Part shown: positions 17,882-26,253 of the stretch, piece after piece
Layout of the letters: each line of letters starts with the position of its first letter
Position numbering within the stretch: position 1 is the first letter of the stretch
Assembly (NCBI GenBank): GCA_016719535.1
Contig: JADJYX010000007.1
Location: 1 to 36,800 of the forward strand
Source: Rubrivivax sp.
GTDB lineage: Bacteria; Pseudomonadota; Gammaproteobacteria; Burkholderiales; Burkholderiaceae_C
Length of the DNA: 36,800 nt
Direction: 5' to 3'
Notes under the pieces: model-generated
The model's input: the letters and a program-made list of their open reading frames with translations, nothing else
Told to the model about the DNA's origin: nothing
Database searches by the model: none
Program-made: the position numbers and the translations under genes

Positions 17882-20384
17882 TCTGGACGCTCGCGGCGCG
17901 CAACGTGATGCGCAACCGGCGCCGCTCGGTCATCACCGTGCTGTCGATCGCGGTCGGCCTGGCCGCGCTGACCTTCCTGTGGGGCTTCGTCGACGGCATG
18001 AACCAGCAGATGGTGACCAACACCACGCGCTACTTCGCCGCCGACGTGCAGGTGCACCTGAAGGGCTACCACGACGACCCGAGCCTGGACCGGGCGATCG
18101 AGTCCGGCGCGCGCGTGCTCGACGCCGTCTCGGGCGACCCCGCCGTCGCCGCGGCGACGGCGCGGCTGGAGAGCACCGTGCTGGCGAGCCGCGGCGACCG
18201 GTCGCGCGGCATCGTGGCCGTCGGCATCGACCCGGCCCGCGAGGCGGCCGTCAGCGACCTGTTCAAGGCGGTCGTCGACGGTCGACCGCTCGCCGGTGCC
18301 GAGAGCACCGGCGTGCTGGTCGGCGAAGCCATGGCCGAGGCGCTGGCGCTGCGCGCCGGCGACGACCTCGTGCTGGTCGGGCAGGCCTACGACGGCTCCA
18401 TCGCGAGCGCGCGCATGCCGGTGCGCGGCGTGTTCCGCACCCGGATCGACGAGCTCGACGGCTACGTCGCCGTGATGCCGATGGCGGCGATGCGCGACTT
18501 CCTCGCCGCGCCGAATGCGGTCACCGCGATCGCCGTGCGGCTGCGCGACCGCGCCGCGCTGGCGCAGGCGGTGGACGGGCTCGCGACGCGCGCCGGTCCG
18601 GATCACGAGGTGGTCGGCTGGCCGGTGCTGCTGCCGACGGTGGCGGTCAGCATCCGCTTCCACGAAGTGACGGGCTTCGTGATCCTGGCGATCTTCTTCG
18701 TGATGGCCGCGGCCGGCGTGGCCAACCCGGTGCTGATGGCGGTGCTCGAACGCACCCGCGAGTTCGGCATCATGCTGGCCGTCGGCACCCCGCCGGGGAT
18801 GCTGTTCCGGCTCGTCGTCGCCGAGACGGCACTGCTCGGCATCGCGGGGCTGGCGATCGGCAACCTCGTCGGTCTGGGCGCGACGGCGGCCTTCGGGCGC
18901 GCCGGCATCGACCTCGGCGCCTTCGAGGCCGGGCTGCGCACGATGCCCGGCCTGGCCGACGTGATCTACCCAATCGTGCGGGCCGAGCGCAGCGTCGTGA
19001 TCTCGCTGCTCGTCTTCCTGATCGCGCTGGCGATGGCGTTGTATCCGGCGCTGCGGGCGGCTCGGCTGGAACCGGTGGCCGCGATCCGCGGCACGGGCGG
19101 CCCGGCGGCATCCGGGCGCCGCCGGGCGCACGCGGGCGGATCCGTGCGGTGGCGCGGCCCGGTCTTCGCGCGCATCGCGGCGCGCAACCTGCTGCGCAAC
19201 CGCAAGCGCAGCGCGATCACGGCGTTCGCGGCAGCGTTCGCGATCGTCGCCTACGTCTTCCTCTACGGCTTCTTCGATGGCTTCGGCGAACAGATCGTCG
19301 ACAACTCCACCGGCTACATCACCGGGCATCTGCAGATCGAGCGGCAGGGCCTGCGCCGCGACTCGCGCCCGAACTGGCCTTCGACGATGCGGACGCGGTC
19401 CTCCAGGTCGTCGACGCGCTGCCCGGTGTCGCGGGCGCAGCCCCTCGGGTGCAGGCACAGGCGCTTGCCAGCAGCCCGACCCAGTCGGCCGGCATCCTGC
19501 TCTACGGCATCGATCCGCAGCGCGAGCGCGGCATCACGATCCTGCACCGCACCTTCGTCGAAGGTTCCGCGCTCGAGGCCGGCGCCGAGCGGGATGTCGT
19601 GATCGGCCGCCGCCTGGCCGACAAGCTCGGCCTGCGCCTGGGCGAGAAGCTGGTGATCATGGCGCCCGGCCCGGCGGGTGAGATCGGGACCGCGGCGTTC
19701 CGGATCCGCGGCATCTTCGCCACCGAGAGCAGTTCGTTCGACGGCGCGATGGCCTTCGTCACGCTGCCGGCGGCGCAGCGCATGCTCGGCCTGGGATCCA
19801 AGGTGTCGTCAATCAACCTGCGGCTGTCCGACCGGTCCGCGGTCGATGACATCGGCGCCCGGGTCGCTGCCGCACTCGCGGGCCGCGGGCTGGTTGCCGC
19901 GACCTGGCCGCAGCTGCTGCCGCGGGTCGCCGACATGATCGGGCTGATCCGGTCCATCCGCACGGTGGTCGTCGCGGTTTTCTTCCTCGTCGTCGCGCTG
20001 GCGGTGATGAACACGGTGTTCATGTCGGTGACCGAGCGCACCCGCGAGTTCGGCGTGATGATGGCGCTGGGCACGCCGCCGGGTGCGATCGTTCGCATGG
20101 TGGTCTACGAGACCGTGGTGCTGATGCTCGCCGCCTCGATCGTCGGCTATGCGATCGGCGCGGCGACCGTGCAGCTGTTCGGCAACGTCGGCCTCGACCT
20201 GTCGGGCTTCTTCAAGGACTACAGCACCATTCCCGGGTTGACGGGCATCGTCTACACCCGCTTCGTGCCGGGCAACCTCGTCGGGCCGGGGCTGGGGCTC
20301 TTCGTCGCCAGCGTGGCCGTCTCGCTGTACCCCGCCTGGCGTGCTGCGCGACTGGACCCCACCGCCGCGTTGCGGCACGCCTGA
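17878..20384 (+). CDS. Tandemly duplicated MacB/LolC-type ABC permease in one ORF, with one frameshift
   Basis: Two complete FtsX-type permease units are joined without a stop. Unit 1 (17878 to about 19110) starts TLAARNVMRNRRRSVIT, has a periplasmic domain, then ERTREFGIMLAVGTPPGM and ends AARLEPVAAIRG. A linker of about 22 residues rich in G, R and A follows. Unit 2 begins RIAARNLLRNRKRSAIT, with FLYGFFDGFGEQIVDNSTGY, ERTREFGVMMALGTPPGA and AARLDPTAALRHA. A single shift at about 19360 (between QGLRRDSRP and ELAFDDADAVLQ) breaks unit 2. Fused length would be about 835 residues and eight helices. Such permeases usually come as two adjacent genes of about 400 residues. The ATP-binding gene is coupled by ATGA and the beta-barrel by TGATG. 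The likely role is export or mechanotransmission of a lipidic or protein cargo. Confidence 0.85.
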
Positions 20385-21526
20385 TGCCACCGCCCGTCGT
20401 GCTCGCCTGGGCGATGGCCGCGGTGGCGCTGCTCGCCGTCCCGCCTGCCGCGGCGCAGGCGCCGCGGCTCGAGTTCGGCGGCAGCCTGAAGTCGCTCGTG
20501 CTGCGCTCGCGCGACGCCACCGGGGTCGGCTTCGGGCTGAACCTGAACCGGCTGCGGCTGCAGGCCCAGGGAGAACTCGCCCCGGGACTCGCGATCGACC
20601 TGCAGTACGACAACGAGCTGCTGCTCGGCAGCTACCTCGACACCGCGGCGTTCCGCGCCGCGAAGGAACTGCCGGGTCCGCAGTACTGGCGCGCCGACGC
20701 CAACTACCTCGAGCGCGGCGACGTCTACGGCCGGCACCGCCTGTACCGGGCGAGCGCGACGGTCTCGGTCGGTGCGGTGGACGTCAAGCTCGGACGCCAG
20801 CGCATCGCGTGGGGCACGGGGCGCTTCTGGAGCCCGCTGGACATCCTCAATCCGGTCGACCCCATCGCGCTGGAGCGCGAGGAGCGGCCCGGCGTCGATG
20901 CCGCGCTGGTCGAGGCCAGGCTCGGGCCGTTGGCGAGGCTGTCGGCGGTCTGGGCGCCGGCGCCGGATCGCGGGTCCCCGAGCCGTGCGCTGCAATGGCA
21001 CGGCAACGCGGCCGGGGTCGACGCGTCGCTGGTCATCGGGCGGCTGCGCGGCACGGAACTGGTCGGCGTCGACCTCGCCAGCCAGATCGGCGCGGCCGGC
21101 ATCCGCGGCGAAGCAGCATGGCTGCGCTCCCCGGCCGGGCCATCCTTCGCCCGGGTGCTGCTCGGGGCCGACTACGCGTTCTCGAACGGGCTGACGCTGA
21201 CAGGCGAGCTGTACCACAACGGCGCCGGCGCACGCGATCCGGCCGCCTACGACCTCGCCGGCCAGCGCGCGGGCCGGGTGACCAGCCTCGCGACGCGTTA
21301 CGCGGGCCTGTACGCCGCCTACGAGATCACGCCGCTGCTCAAGTGGGTCACGTACGCGGTGGTCAACGCCGACGATCGCAGCCGCGCGGTCGACACGCGC
21401 CTGGTCTGGTCGTGGCGCGACGACCTGGAACTGACGCTCGGCGCGCAGCGGTTCTGCGGATCGGCTGCGAGCGAGTACGGGCGCCTGCGCGACGGGGCGT
21501 TCGCGGCGCTGAAGTGGTTCTTCTGA
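20384..21526 (+). CDS. Outer-membrane beta-barrel protein of the ABC cassette
   Basis: 380 residues. Signal peptide VLAWAMAAVALLAVPPAAAQ. The mature part has alternating polar/aromatic strands throughout (GGSLKSLVLRSRDATGVGFG, LNRLRLQAQGELAPGLAIDL, HRLYRASATVSVGAVDVKLG). The conserved block RQRIAWGTGRFWSPLDILNP recalls DUF1302-like and alginate-export-like barrels. It ends in ALKWFF: a C-terminal Phe is the BAM recognition signature. The start overlaps the permease stop (TGATG), so it is co-translated with the ABC genes. It could be the outer-membrane terminus of the pathway started by the LolA-like protein, or a passive porin. Substrate unknown. Confidence 0.8.
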   Translation: MPPPVVLAWAMAAVALLAVPPAAAQAPRLEFGGSLKSLVLRSRDATGVGFGLNLNRLRLQAQGELAPGLAIDLQYDNELLLGSYLDTAAFRAAKELPGPQYWRADANYLERGDVYGRHRLYRASATVSVGAVDVKLGRQRIAWGTGRFWSPLDILNPVDPIALEREERPGVDAALVEARLGPLARLSAVWAPAPDRGSPSRALQWHGNAAGVDASLVIGRLRGTELVGVDLASQIGAAGIRGEAAWLRSPAGPSFARVLLGADYAFSNGLTLTGELYHNGAGARDPAAYDLAGQRAGRVTSLATRYAGLYAAYEITPLLKWVTYAVVNADDRSRAVDTRLVWSWRDDLELTLGAQRFCGSAASEYGRLRDGAFAALKWFF

Positions 21527-21610
21527 CCGGCCGCGCCGGCGGGGGAAGGCACGCCGCCTCGTGGCGCCGGGTACATCGATTGCTGCGACCGCGCACCGCC
21601 GGATGCTTCG

Positions 21611-22057
21611 ATGCAGCACTGTTCTTCGACCACCGCCTCGCCGCGCGCCCGGCCATCGCCGATGCGGCCCTGGCCTGGCCTGCGGACGGCGCTGGTGCGC
21701 CGGGCCGTCGTCACGCTGATGCTGCTGGCCTTCGTGCCCGTGCTCGCCGCGACCGTCGCGTGCCAGATCGACTGTGTGTTCCAGTCGACCAGCAGCGCGG
21801 CCACGACCGCGCAGGGCCACGCCGCTGGGGGCGTCTCGCAGCACGGTGAGCCGGCGCACCAGGCAGCCGAGCACCTGAAGCACAGCGGCGCCTGCCACCT
21901 CGCCGCGGTACCGGCGCTGCTGGAATCGGCCGCGCGCGACGCGCCGCTCGTCGGCGCGGCACCTTGGGTGCGGCGCCCGGCCGACCTCCACCGTTCGCGT
22001 GCCTGGCCGCCGCCCGAGCATCGCCCGCGTGACCGGGATCCCGTTGCGTCCACCTGA
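21611..22057 (+). CDS. Small exported Cys/His protein preceding the copper-storage gene
   Basis: 148 residues if started at ATG 21611. ATG 21662 (MRPWPGLRTALVRRAVV) gives a more usual basic N-terminus, and neither has a clear SD. One hydrophobic helix (VVTLMLLAFVPVLAATVA) leads straight to CQIDCVFQS, then a linker with GHAAGGVSQHGEPAHQAAEH, LKHSGACHLAAVPALL and an Arg/Pro-rich end. The helix plus C-x-x-x-C plus His-rich linker resembles the proteins at 15523 and 28021. The gene stands between the beta-barrel and DUF326. The likely location is the periplasm, attached to the inner membrane. Metal binding is inferred only from Cys/His content and context. Confidence 0.55.
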   Translation: MQHCSSTTASPRARPSPMRPWPGLRTALVRRAVVTLMLLAFVPVLAATVACQIDCVFQSTSSAATTAQGHAAGGVSQHGEPAHQAAEHLKHSGACHLAAVPALLESAARDAPLVGAAPWVRRPADLHRSRAWPPPEHRPRDRDPVAST

Positions 22058-22129
22058 CGCCGCGACCACGCGGCCACCGAAACCCGGCGCGAAGGGCAGG
22101 AGCCCCTCGCGCGTCAACAGGAGATCCCC

Positions 22130-22459
22130 ATGGCACACCAGATGAACCAGACCTGCATCGACGCCTGCAACGCCTGCGCCGTCGCCTGCGACCATTGCGC
22201 CGCCGCCTGTCTGCAGGAGGCGGACGTGAAGTCGATGGCGCGATGCATCGCGCTCGACATGGATTGCGCTGCGATCTGCCGGCTGGCCGCCGGCTACATG
22301 GCACGCGGCAGCGAGTTCGCCGGCGCGCTGTGCCGGCTCTGCGCCGACGTCTGCCAGGCGTGCGGCGAAGAGTGCGCGAAGCACCCGATGGACCACTGCC
22401 AGCAGTGCGCCATCGCGTGCCGGCGCTGCGCCGACGAGTGTCGCGCGATGGCCCGCTGA
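22130..22459 (+). CDS. Four-helix-bundle copper-binding protein (DUF326, Csp-like)
   Basis: 109 residues with 19 cysteines, arranged as C-x-x-C and C-x-x-x-C along predicted helices: CIDACNACAVACDHCAAAC, then ARCIALDMDCAAIC, LCRLCADVCQACGEEC and HCQQCAIACRRCADEC. This is the pattern of copper storage proteins, whose four-helix bundles are lined by Cys thiolates binding many Cu(I) ions. No signal peptide is present (starts MAHQMNQTC), so it is the cytosolic (Csp3) type. SD AGGAGA lies five bases before ATG 22130. It sits just left of the copper island and fits its theme as a cytosolic Cu(I) sink. Confidence 0.9.
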   Translation: MAHQMNQTCIDACNACAVACDHCAAACLQEADVKSMARCIALDMDCAAICRLAAGYMARGSEFAGALCRLCADVCQACGEECAKHPMDHCQQCAIACRRCADECRAMAR

Positions 22460-22460
22460 C

Positions 22461-22476
22461 GCGGCCGACGGGCCGC
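22461..22476 (+). terminator. GC-rich hairpin directly after the DUF326 gene
   Basis: GCGGCC and GGCCGC pair perfectly around GACG, starting one base after the stop codon. No T-run follows. It may be a transcript-end stabiliser or weak terminator. Confidence 0.4.
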
Positions 22477-22547
22477 TGGCGCGGCCTGTCGACTTTGCAG
22501 TCAACCCTGCCAGGCCGGCCCCGTGCAGCACGACGCAGTCCGCGAGT

Positions 22548-22665
22548 TCAGCGCCTTTGGTGGCCATCGTGGTGCTTCCCGGTGTTGCCGTGGCCGTTGT
22601 GACGGTGGCCGTGATGCATGAACATGTGCATCAGCGGCGCGACAAGAAAACCGTGTTCCTTGCAT
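22548..22665 (-). pseudogene. DUF2933 gene remnant
   Basis: The minus strand reads CKEHGFLVAPLMHMFMHHGH, then RHNGHGNTGKHHDG, ending HQRR with TGA at 22548-22550. The core APLMHMFMHHGHRH matches the C-terminal signature of the intact DUF2933 protein at 26234-26479 (CPLMHMFMHHGHHH), and the DNA is nearly identical over about 25 bases. The frame has a stop (TAG 22668-22670, the end of the preceding gene) just upstream and no start codon, and the N-terminal membrane helix is missing. So this is a truncated copy at the left edge of the copper island. It could be translated only if a non-standard start is used. Confidence 0.6.
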
Positions 22666-22667
22666 CC

Positions 22668-23102
22668 CTATGGCCTCGTTTGCCGGATGTATGACAGGAG
22701 CCCGATCGCCCACGCAATGGGTGGCACCACGAGCAGCCAACGGAAATCCGAATGGAGCGCAAAGTTCACCGCGCTCATCAAGGCAACCGTCATTGCCCCT
22801 GCCGAAGCCAGGGCCAAGGTTGTCCCGCGCAGCCGCAGCGGCATCACGCGCCAGGCGAAGAACCCGGTGAGAACCCCGGCCCCCGTCATGAATCCGCCCA
22901 ACACCGTGAACACCATGTTCAGCCAGTTGGCAAGTCGCGGTACGGTGGCCTGCAGCACCTGGGGCTCGACGCCCATGTACCGCGGGTCTTCGGGCAGCAG
23001 CGCAGGCCGCACGAAGATGAAGTACAGGCCCAATCCGATTTGCCAGACGCCGCAAGCGATGACGAGCCACTCGGCCGCCCCGCGTCGTTTTGGAAGCTCC
23101 AT
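22668..23102 (-). CDS. Small four-helix membrane protein coupled to copA
   Basis: 144 residues, function not recognised. Four hydrophobic segments: WLVIACGVWQIGLGLYFIFV, LNMVFTVLGGFMTGAGVLTG, TTLALASAGAMTVALMSAVN and WLLVVPPIAWAIGLLSYI. The first loop has PEDPRYMGVEPQVL. No cysteine pair or obvious metal ligands. Start: ATG at 23102 overlaps the copA stop as TGATG; a GTG at 23105 directly precedes it. It should be translated with copA and sit in the inner membrane. It ends RQTRP at 22668, where the DUF2933 remnant begins. Confidence 0.75.
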   Translation of the reverse strand: MELPKRRGAAEWLVIACGVWQIGLGLYFIFVRPALLPEDPRYMGVEPQVLQATVPRLANWLNMVFTVLGGFMTGAGVLTGFFAWRVMPLRLRGTTLALASAGAMTVALMSAVNFALHSDFRWLLVVPPIAWAIGLLSYIRQTRP

Positions 23103-25363
23103 CACTCCGCCTTCACCGTGCGCAGGCGCAACGCGTTGGCGATGACGCTGACCGAAGAGAGCGCCATGGCGGCAGCCGCAACGATGGGCGACAACAGCAA
23201 CCCGAAGAACGGGTACAGGACGCCAGCCGCAAGCGGGATTCCGGCGACGTTGTAGGCGAAGCTCAGGAACAGGTTCTGACGGATGTTCTTCATCGTCGCG
23301 TGCGACAAGGTCCGTGCCCGCACGATGCCCATCAGGTCGCCCTTCAAAAGGGTGATGCCCGAGCTCTCCATCGCAACGTCGGTTCCCGTCCCCATTGCGA
23401 TGCCGACGTCAGCGGCAGCCAGTGCGGGCGCGTCGTTGACCCCATCGCCCGCCATCGCCACGACGCGGCCCTCCGACTTGAGGCGCTGCACCACCGAGGC
23501 CTTGTCCTCAGGGAACACCTCGGCGACCACCTCGTCGATACCGAGTTGGCGGCCCACTGCTTCAGCCGTTGTCTTGCCGTCGCCGGTGAGCATCACGATG
23601 CGCACGTTCGCGGCCTTCAACGCCTGCAAGGCGCGCGGTGTCGTGGCCTTGATGGGGTCGGCAATCGCGGCAAATCCAGCGAGCTTGCCGGCGACGCCGA
23701 CGAAGATGACGGTCGCCGCCTCCTGGCGCCGAGCCTCTGCCGTTTCGGCCAAGCTCGCCGTGTCGATGGAATGCTCTGCCAGGAACTTTGCGCTTCCAGA
23801 CACGATGACCTGACCGTCCACCGTGCCAATGACGCCTTTGCCAACCGGCGAATCGAAGTCCGTGACCGGCGCCAGCGGGAGCTTGCGCTCCTGGGCCTCC
23901 ATCACGATGGCCATCGCCAGCGGATGCTCGCTCGCGCGCTCCACGCTCGCCAGCTTCTGCAGTACATCTTCGGCTGTGAAGCCGGGGGCCGGCTCGATGT
24001 GAATCACTCTTGGCCGTCCCTCGGTGAGCGTGCCGGTCTTGTCCACGACCAGCGTGTCGACCTTCTCCATGCGCTCCAGCGCCTCGGCGTCACGGATGAG
24101 CACCCCGTGCTGCGCACCACGACCGACCCCCACCATGATGGACATCGGCGTGGCCAGGCCCAGTGCACAAGGACACGCGATGATGAGTACGGCCACGGCC
24201 GTGATGAGGGCGTAGCTGAACGCGGGCGAGGGCCCCCACACCAGCCACACGATGAAGGTCAGCGCCGCGACCGCGATGACTACCGGCACGAACCAGCCGG
24301 CGACCTGGTCGGCCATGCGCTGAATCGGCGCACGGCTGCGCTGGGCAGCAGCCACCATGTGGACAATCTGGGAGAGCAGGGTGTCGGCGCCGACCTTCTC
24401 GGCCCGCATCACGAAGCCGCCCGTCTGGTTCAGCGTTCCCGCCGTGACCTTGGACCCGACCGCCTTCGCCACCGGAATGGGTTCGCCGGTGACCATCGAC
24501 TCGTCCAAATTGCCCTTGCCGTCGGTGAGTTCACCGTCCACCGGCACCTTCTCACCCGGCCGAACGCGCAGCAGGTCGTCCACTTGAATGGCGTCGACCT
24601 GAACCGTCTCGTCAGAGCCGTCTGGCTTGACCTTCACGGCAGTCTTGGGTGCGAGGCCGAGCAGCGCCTTGATGGCCCCCGAGGTCTTCTCACGCGCCCG
24701 CAGTTCGAGCACCTGCCCGAGCAGGACCAGCACCGTGATGACCGCGGCAGCTTCGAAGTAGATGGCCACGGCGCCATCGGCCAAGCGCAGGTTCGAGGGG
24801 AACAAGTGCGGTGCAACCGTTCCGACGATGCTGTAGAGCCAGGCCGCGCCTGTGCCGAGCGCAATCAGCGAGAACATGTTCAGGCTGCGGTTCTTCGCCG
24901 AGGCGACCGCCCGCACGAAGAAGGGCCAGCCGGCCCAGAGCACCACCGGCGTGCCCAGGAGCAGCTGTATCCAGTTCGACATCTGCTGGCCGAGCAGGTG
25001 GTTCAGGTTCGTCAGATGCCCGCCCATTTCCAGGGCAAACACCGGGACGGTCAGCGCGGTTCCAATCCAGAAACGCTTGGTCATGTCCCGCAGCTCGGGA
25101 CTTTCACCCTGTTCGGCCGTGGCCAGCACCGGCTCCAGCGCCATGCCGCAGATTGGGCAGTTGCCCGGTCCCATCTGGCGCACCTGCGGGTGCATCGGGC
25201 AGGTGTACTCGACCTCACTCTGGTCCCCCTTGGGAGCCGGCTTGGTCGAAGTCGGCGCATGTGCGTGGTGAGTTCCGCCCATCACCGTTCCGTCCGGCAT
25301 CACATGCGTGCCGTGATGGTCGTGATGTGAGTGGTCGTGGGTCGTACCGGTGCTGCTTTGCAT
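23102..25363 (-). CDS. copA: Cu(I)-exporting P1B-type ATPase with N-terminal heavy-metal-binding domain
   Basis: 753 residues, pumps Cu(I) out of the cytosol. The His-rich N-terminus (HDHSHHDHHGTH) is followed by a heavy-metal-binding domain (YTCPMHP ... GNCPICGMAL, residues 53-77) in place of HMA repeats. The membrane metal site is C397-P398-C399 in IIACPCALG, the P1B-1 (Cu+/Ag+) signature. The phosphorylation motif is DKTGT with D441, the nucleotide site has SEHPLA, and GDGVNDAPAL is the hinge. The C-terminal helix pair has YNVAGIPLAAGVLYP and MALSSVSVIANALRL, which contain the conserved N and M-x-x-S-S of Cu ATPases. SD AGGAGAG before ATG 25363. A CueR-type promoter stands upstream (25387-25417). 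Confidence 0.95.
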   Translation of the reverse strand: MQSSTGTTHDHSHHDHHGTHVMPDGTVMGGTHHAHAPTSTKPAPKGDQSEVEYTCPMHPQVRQMGPGNCPICGMALEPVLATAEQGESPELRDMTKRFWIGTALTVPVFALEMGGHLTNLNHLLGQQMSNWIQLLLGTPVVLWAGWPFFVRAVASAKNRSLNMFSLIALGTGAAWLYSIVGTVAPHLFPSNLRLADGAVAIYFEAAAVITVLVLLGQVLELRAREKTSGAIKALLGLAPKTAVKVKPDGSDETVQVDAIQVDDLLRVRPGEKVPVDGELTDGKGNLDESMVTGEPIPVAKAVGSKVTAGTLNQTGGFVMRAEKVGADTLLSQIVHMVAAAQRSRAPIQRMADQVAGWFVPVVIAVAALTFIVWLVWGPSPAFSYALITAVAVLIIACPCALGLATPMSIMVGVGRGAQHGVLIRDAEALERMEKVDTLVVDKTGTLTEGRPRVIHIEPAPGFTAEDVLQKLASVERASEHPLAMAIVMEAQERKLPLAPVTDFDSPVGKGVIGTVDGQVIVSGSAKFLAEHSIDTASLAETAEARRQEAATVIFVGVAGKLAGFAAIADPIKATTPRALQALKAANVRIVMLTGDGKTTAEAVGRQLGIDEVVAEVFPEDKASVVQRLKSEGRVVAMAGDGVNDAPALAAADVGIAMGTGTDVAMESSGITLLKGDLMGIVRARTLSHATMKNIRQNLFLSFAYNVAGIPLAAGVLYPFFGLLLSPIVAAAAMALSSVSVIANALRLRTVKAE

Positions 25364-25386
25364 GGCGCTCTCCTGTTCTTGCTGGC

Positions 25387-25417
25387 AGTTTCAACCTTCC
25401 AGTGCTTGGAAGGTCAA
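25387..25417 (-). promoter_or_regulatory. CueR-type promoter of copA
   Basis: On the minus strand: -35 TTGACC, a 19-base spacer TTCCAAGCACTGGAAGGTT, and -10 GAAACT. The spacer contains the dyad CCTTCCAAGCACTGGAAGG (preceding CC included). The long 19-base spacer with a central palindrome is typical of MerR-family activated promoters. It lies about 25 bases before the copA start. Confidence 0.85.
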
Positions 25418-25587
25418 GCGGCGCACTATCGGCAGGCAAAGCGACAGCGATCCAGGATCCGGGCGCGGCCAGGCAGGCCCAGCATAGCCAGAACAATGAC
25501 CGCTCCCACCGCAGGGCGGACCCTCGCGGTTCTGCCGATACTCAGCGTCGTCCCGACGCCGTGGACAAGCGCGAGCTCCGCACTCCT

Positions 25588-26253
25588 TTAGTGGCTGCCG
25601 ACCGGCCGTGTACGGTCGTCCTTCGAGAACCGAGGTATGAACCGCGGCGTCACGGCCGCGTAGTCGCGCCACCCCTGCCCGAGGGCCGCTTCGGAGTCGC
25701 GCTCTTCGGCGATGGCAAGCCGAACGTACATGACCACCAGCACCGGGAACATGGCCGCTGTCAGCAAGGTCGGCCATTGCAGCAGGAAGCCGAACATGAT
25801 GGCGACGAAACCGATGTACTGCGGATGCCGAACGCGTCGATACGGGCCCGCGGTGGCCAGCGCATGATGTCGCTGCGCGTGATACAGCACGTGCCAGGCC
25901 TTCGACAGCAGCATGAACCCGGCGAAGATGAACACGAAGCTCAGCAGGTGCATCACACCGAAGTGCGGGTCTCCCTCGCGGCCCGTCAGCACCCACCAAA
26001 GGTGGCCGGCCTCATGCCCGAAGAGGTTGACGCCGGGGAACTTCGTGCCCAGCCAGCCCGACATCAGGTAGATCGTCAGCGGGAAACCATACATCTCCGC
26101 GAACAAGGCGACGACGAAAGCCGAGTACGCGCCCAAGCTGCGCCAGTCACGCCCCGTCGTCGGCTTGAAGAAGCTGTAGGCAAACCCGACGAAGATGACC
26201 GAGTTCAGGACCACCAGGCCCCAAAGACCGTAGTCATTGCTTGGTGCGTTCAT
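25588..26253 (-). CDS. Isoprenylcysteine carboxyl methyltransferase-like membrane protein
   Basis: 221 residues from ATG 26253, chosen because GGAAGGACC lies just before it. The upstream ATG at 26274 has no SD. About five hydrophobic helices: LWGLVVLNSVIFVGFAYSFF, AYSAFVVALFAEMYGFPLTI, VMHLLSFVFIFAGFMLLSKA and others. The C-terminal motif is GPYRRVRHPQYIGFVAIMFG followed by AIAEERDSEAALGQGWRDYA. This R-H-P-x-Y ... E-E pattern is the SAM-binding signature of ICMT/PEMT/NnrU-like methyltransferases. The first 20 bases overlap the end of the DUF2933 gene. These enzymes recur in copper islands beside DUF2933 and copA. The substrate is unknown; a lipid or metal-linked small molecule is possible. 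Confidence 0.82.
   Translation of the reverse strand: MNAPSNDYGLWGLVVLNSVIFVGFAYSFFKPTTGRDWRSLGAYSAFVVALFAEMYGFPLTIYLMSGWLGTKFPGVNLFGHEAGHLWWVLTGREGDPHFGVMHLLSFVFIFAGFMLLSKAWHVLYHAQRHHALATAGPYRRVRHPQYIGFVAIMFGFLLQWPTLLTAAMFPVLVVMYVRLAIAEERDSEAALGQGWRDYAAVTPRFIPRFSKDDRTRPVGSH

Noticed and set aside
17224..19458. Long - strand open frame opposite the ABC ATPase and permease
   Set aside because: Antisense of clear ABC motifs; composition is unstructured.
20252..22567. Long - strand open frame across the beta-barrel, small protein and DUF326 genes
   Set aside because: Low-complexity Arg/Ala/Gly translation. The + strand genes have signal peptides, SDs and family motifs.
22501..22668. Continuous - strand frame starting MQGTRFSC over the DUF2933 remnant
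   Set aside because: It is out of frame with the conserved DUF2933 C-terminus and reads as Arg/Pro-rich nonsense.
23090..25330. Long + strand open frame opposite copA
   Set aside because: It is the antisense of copA, which has every P1B-ATPase motif. The + product is a His/Arg/Gln-rich string with no fold, typical of antisense frames in GC-rich genes.
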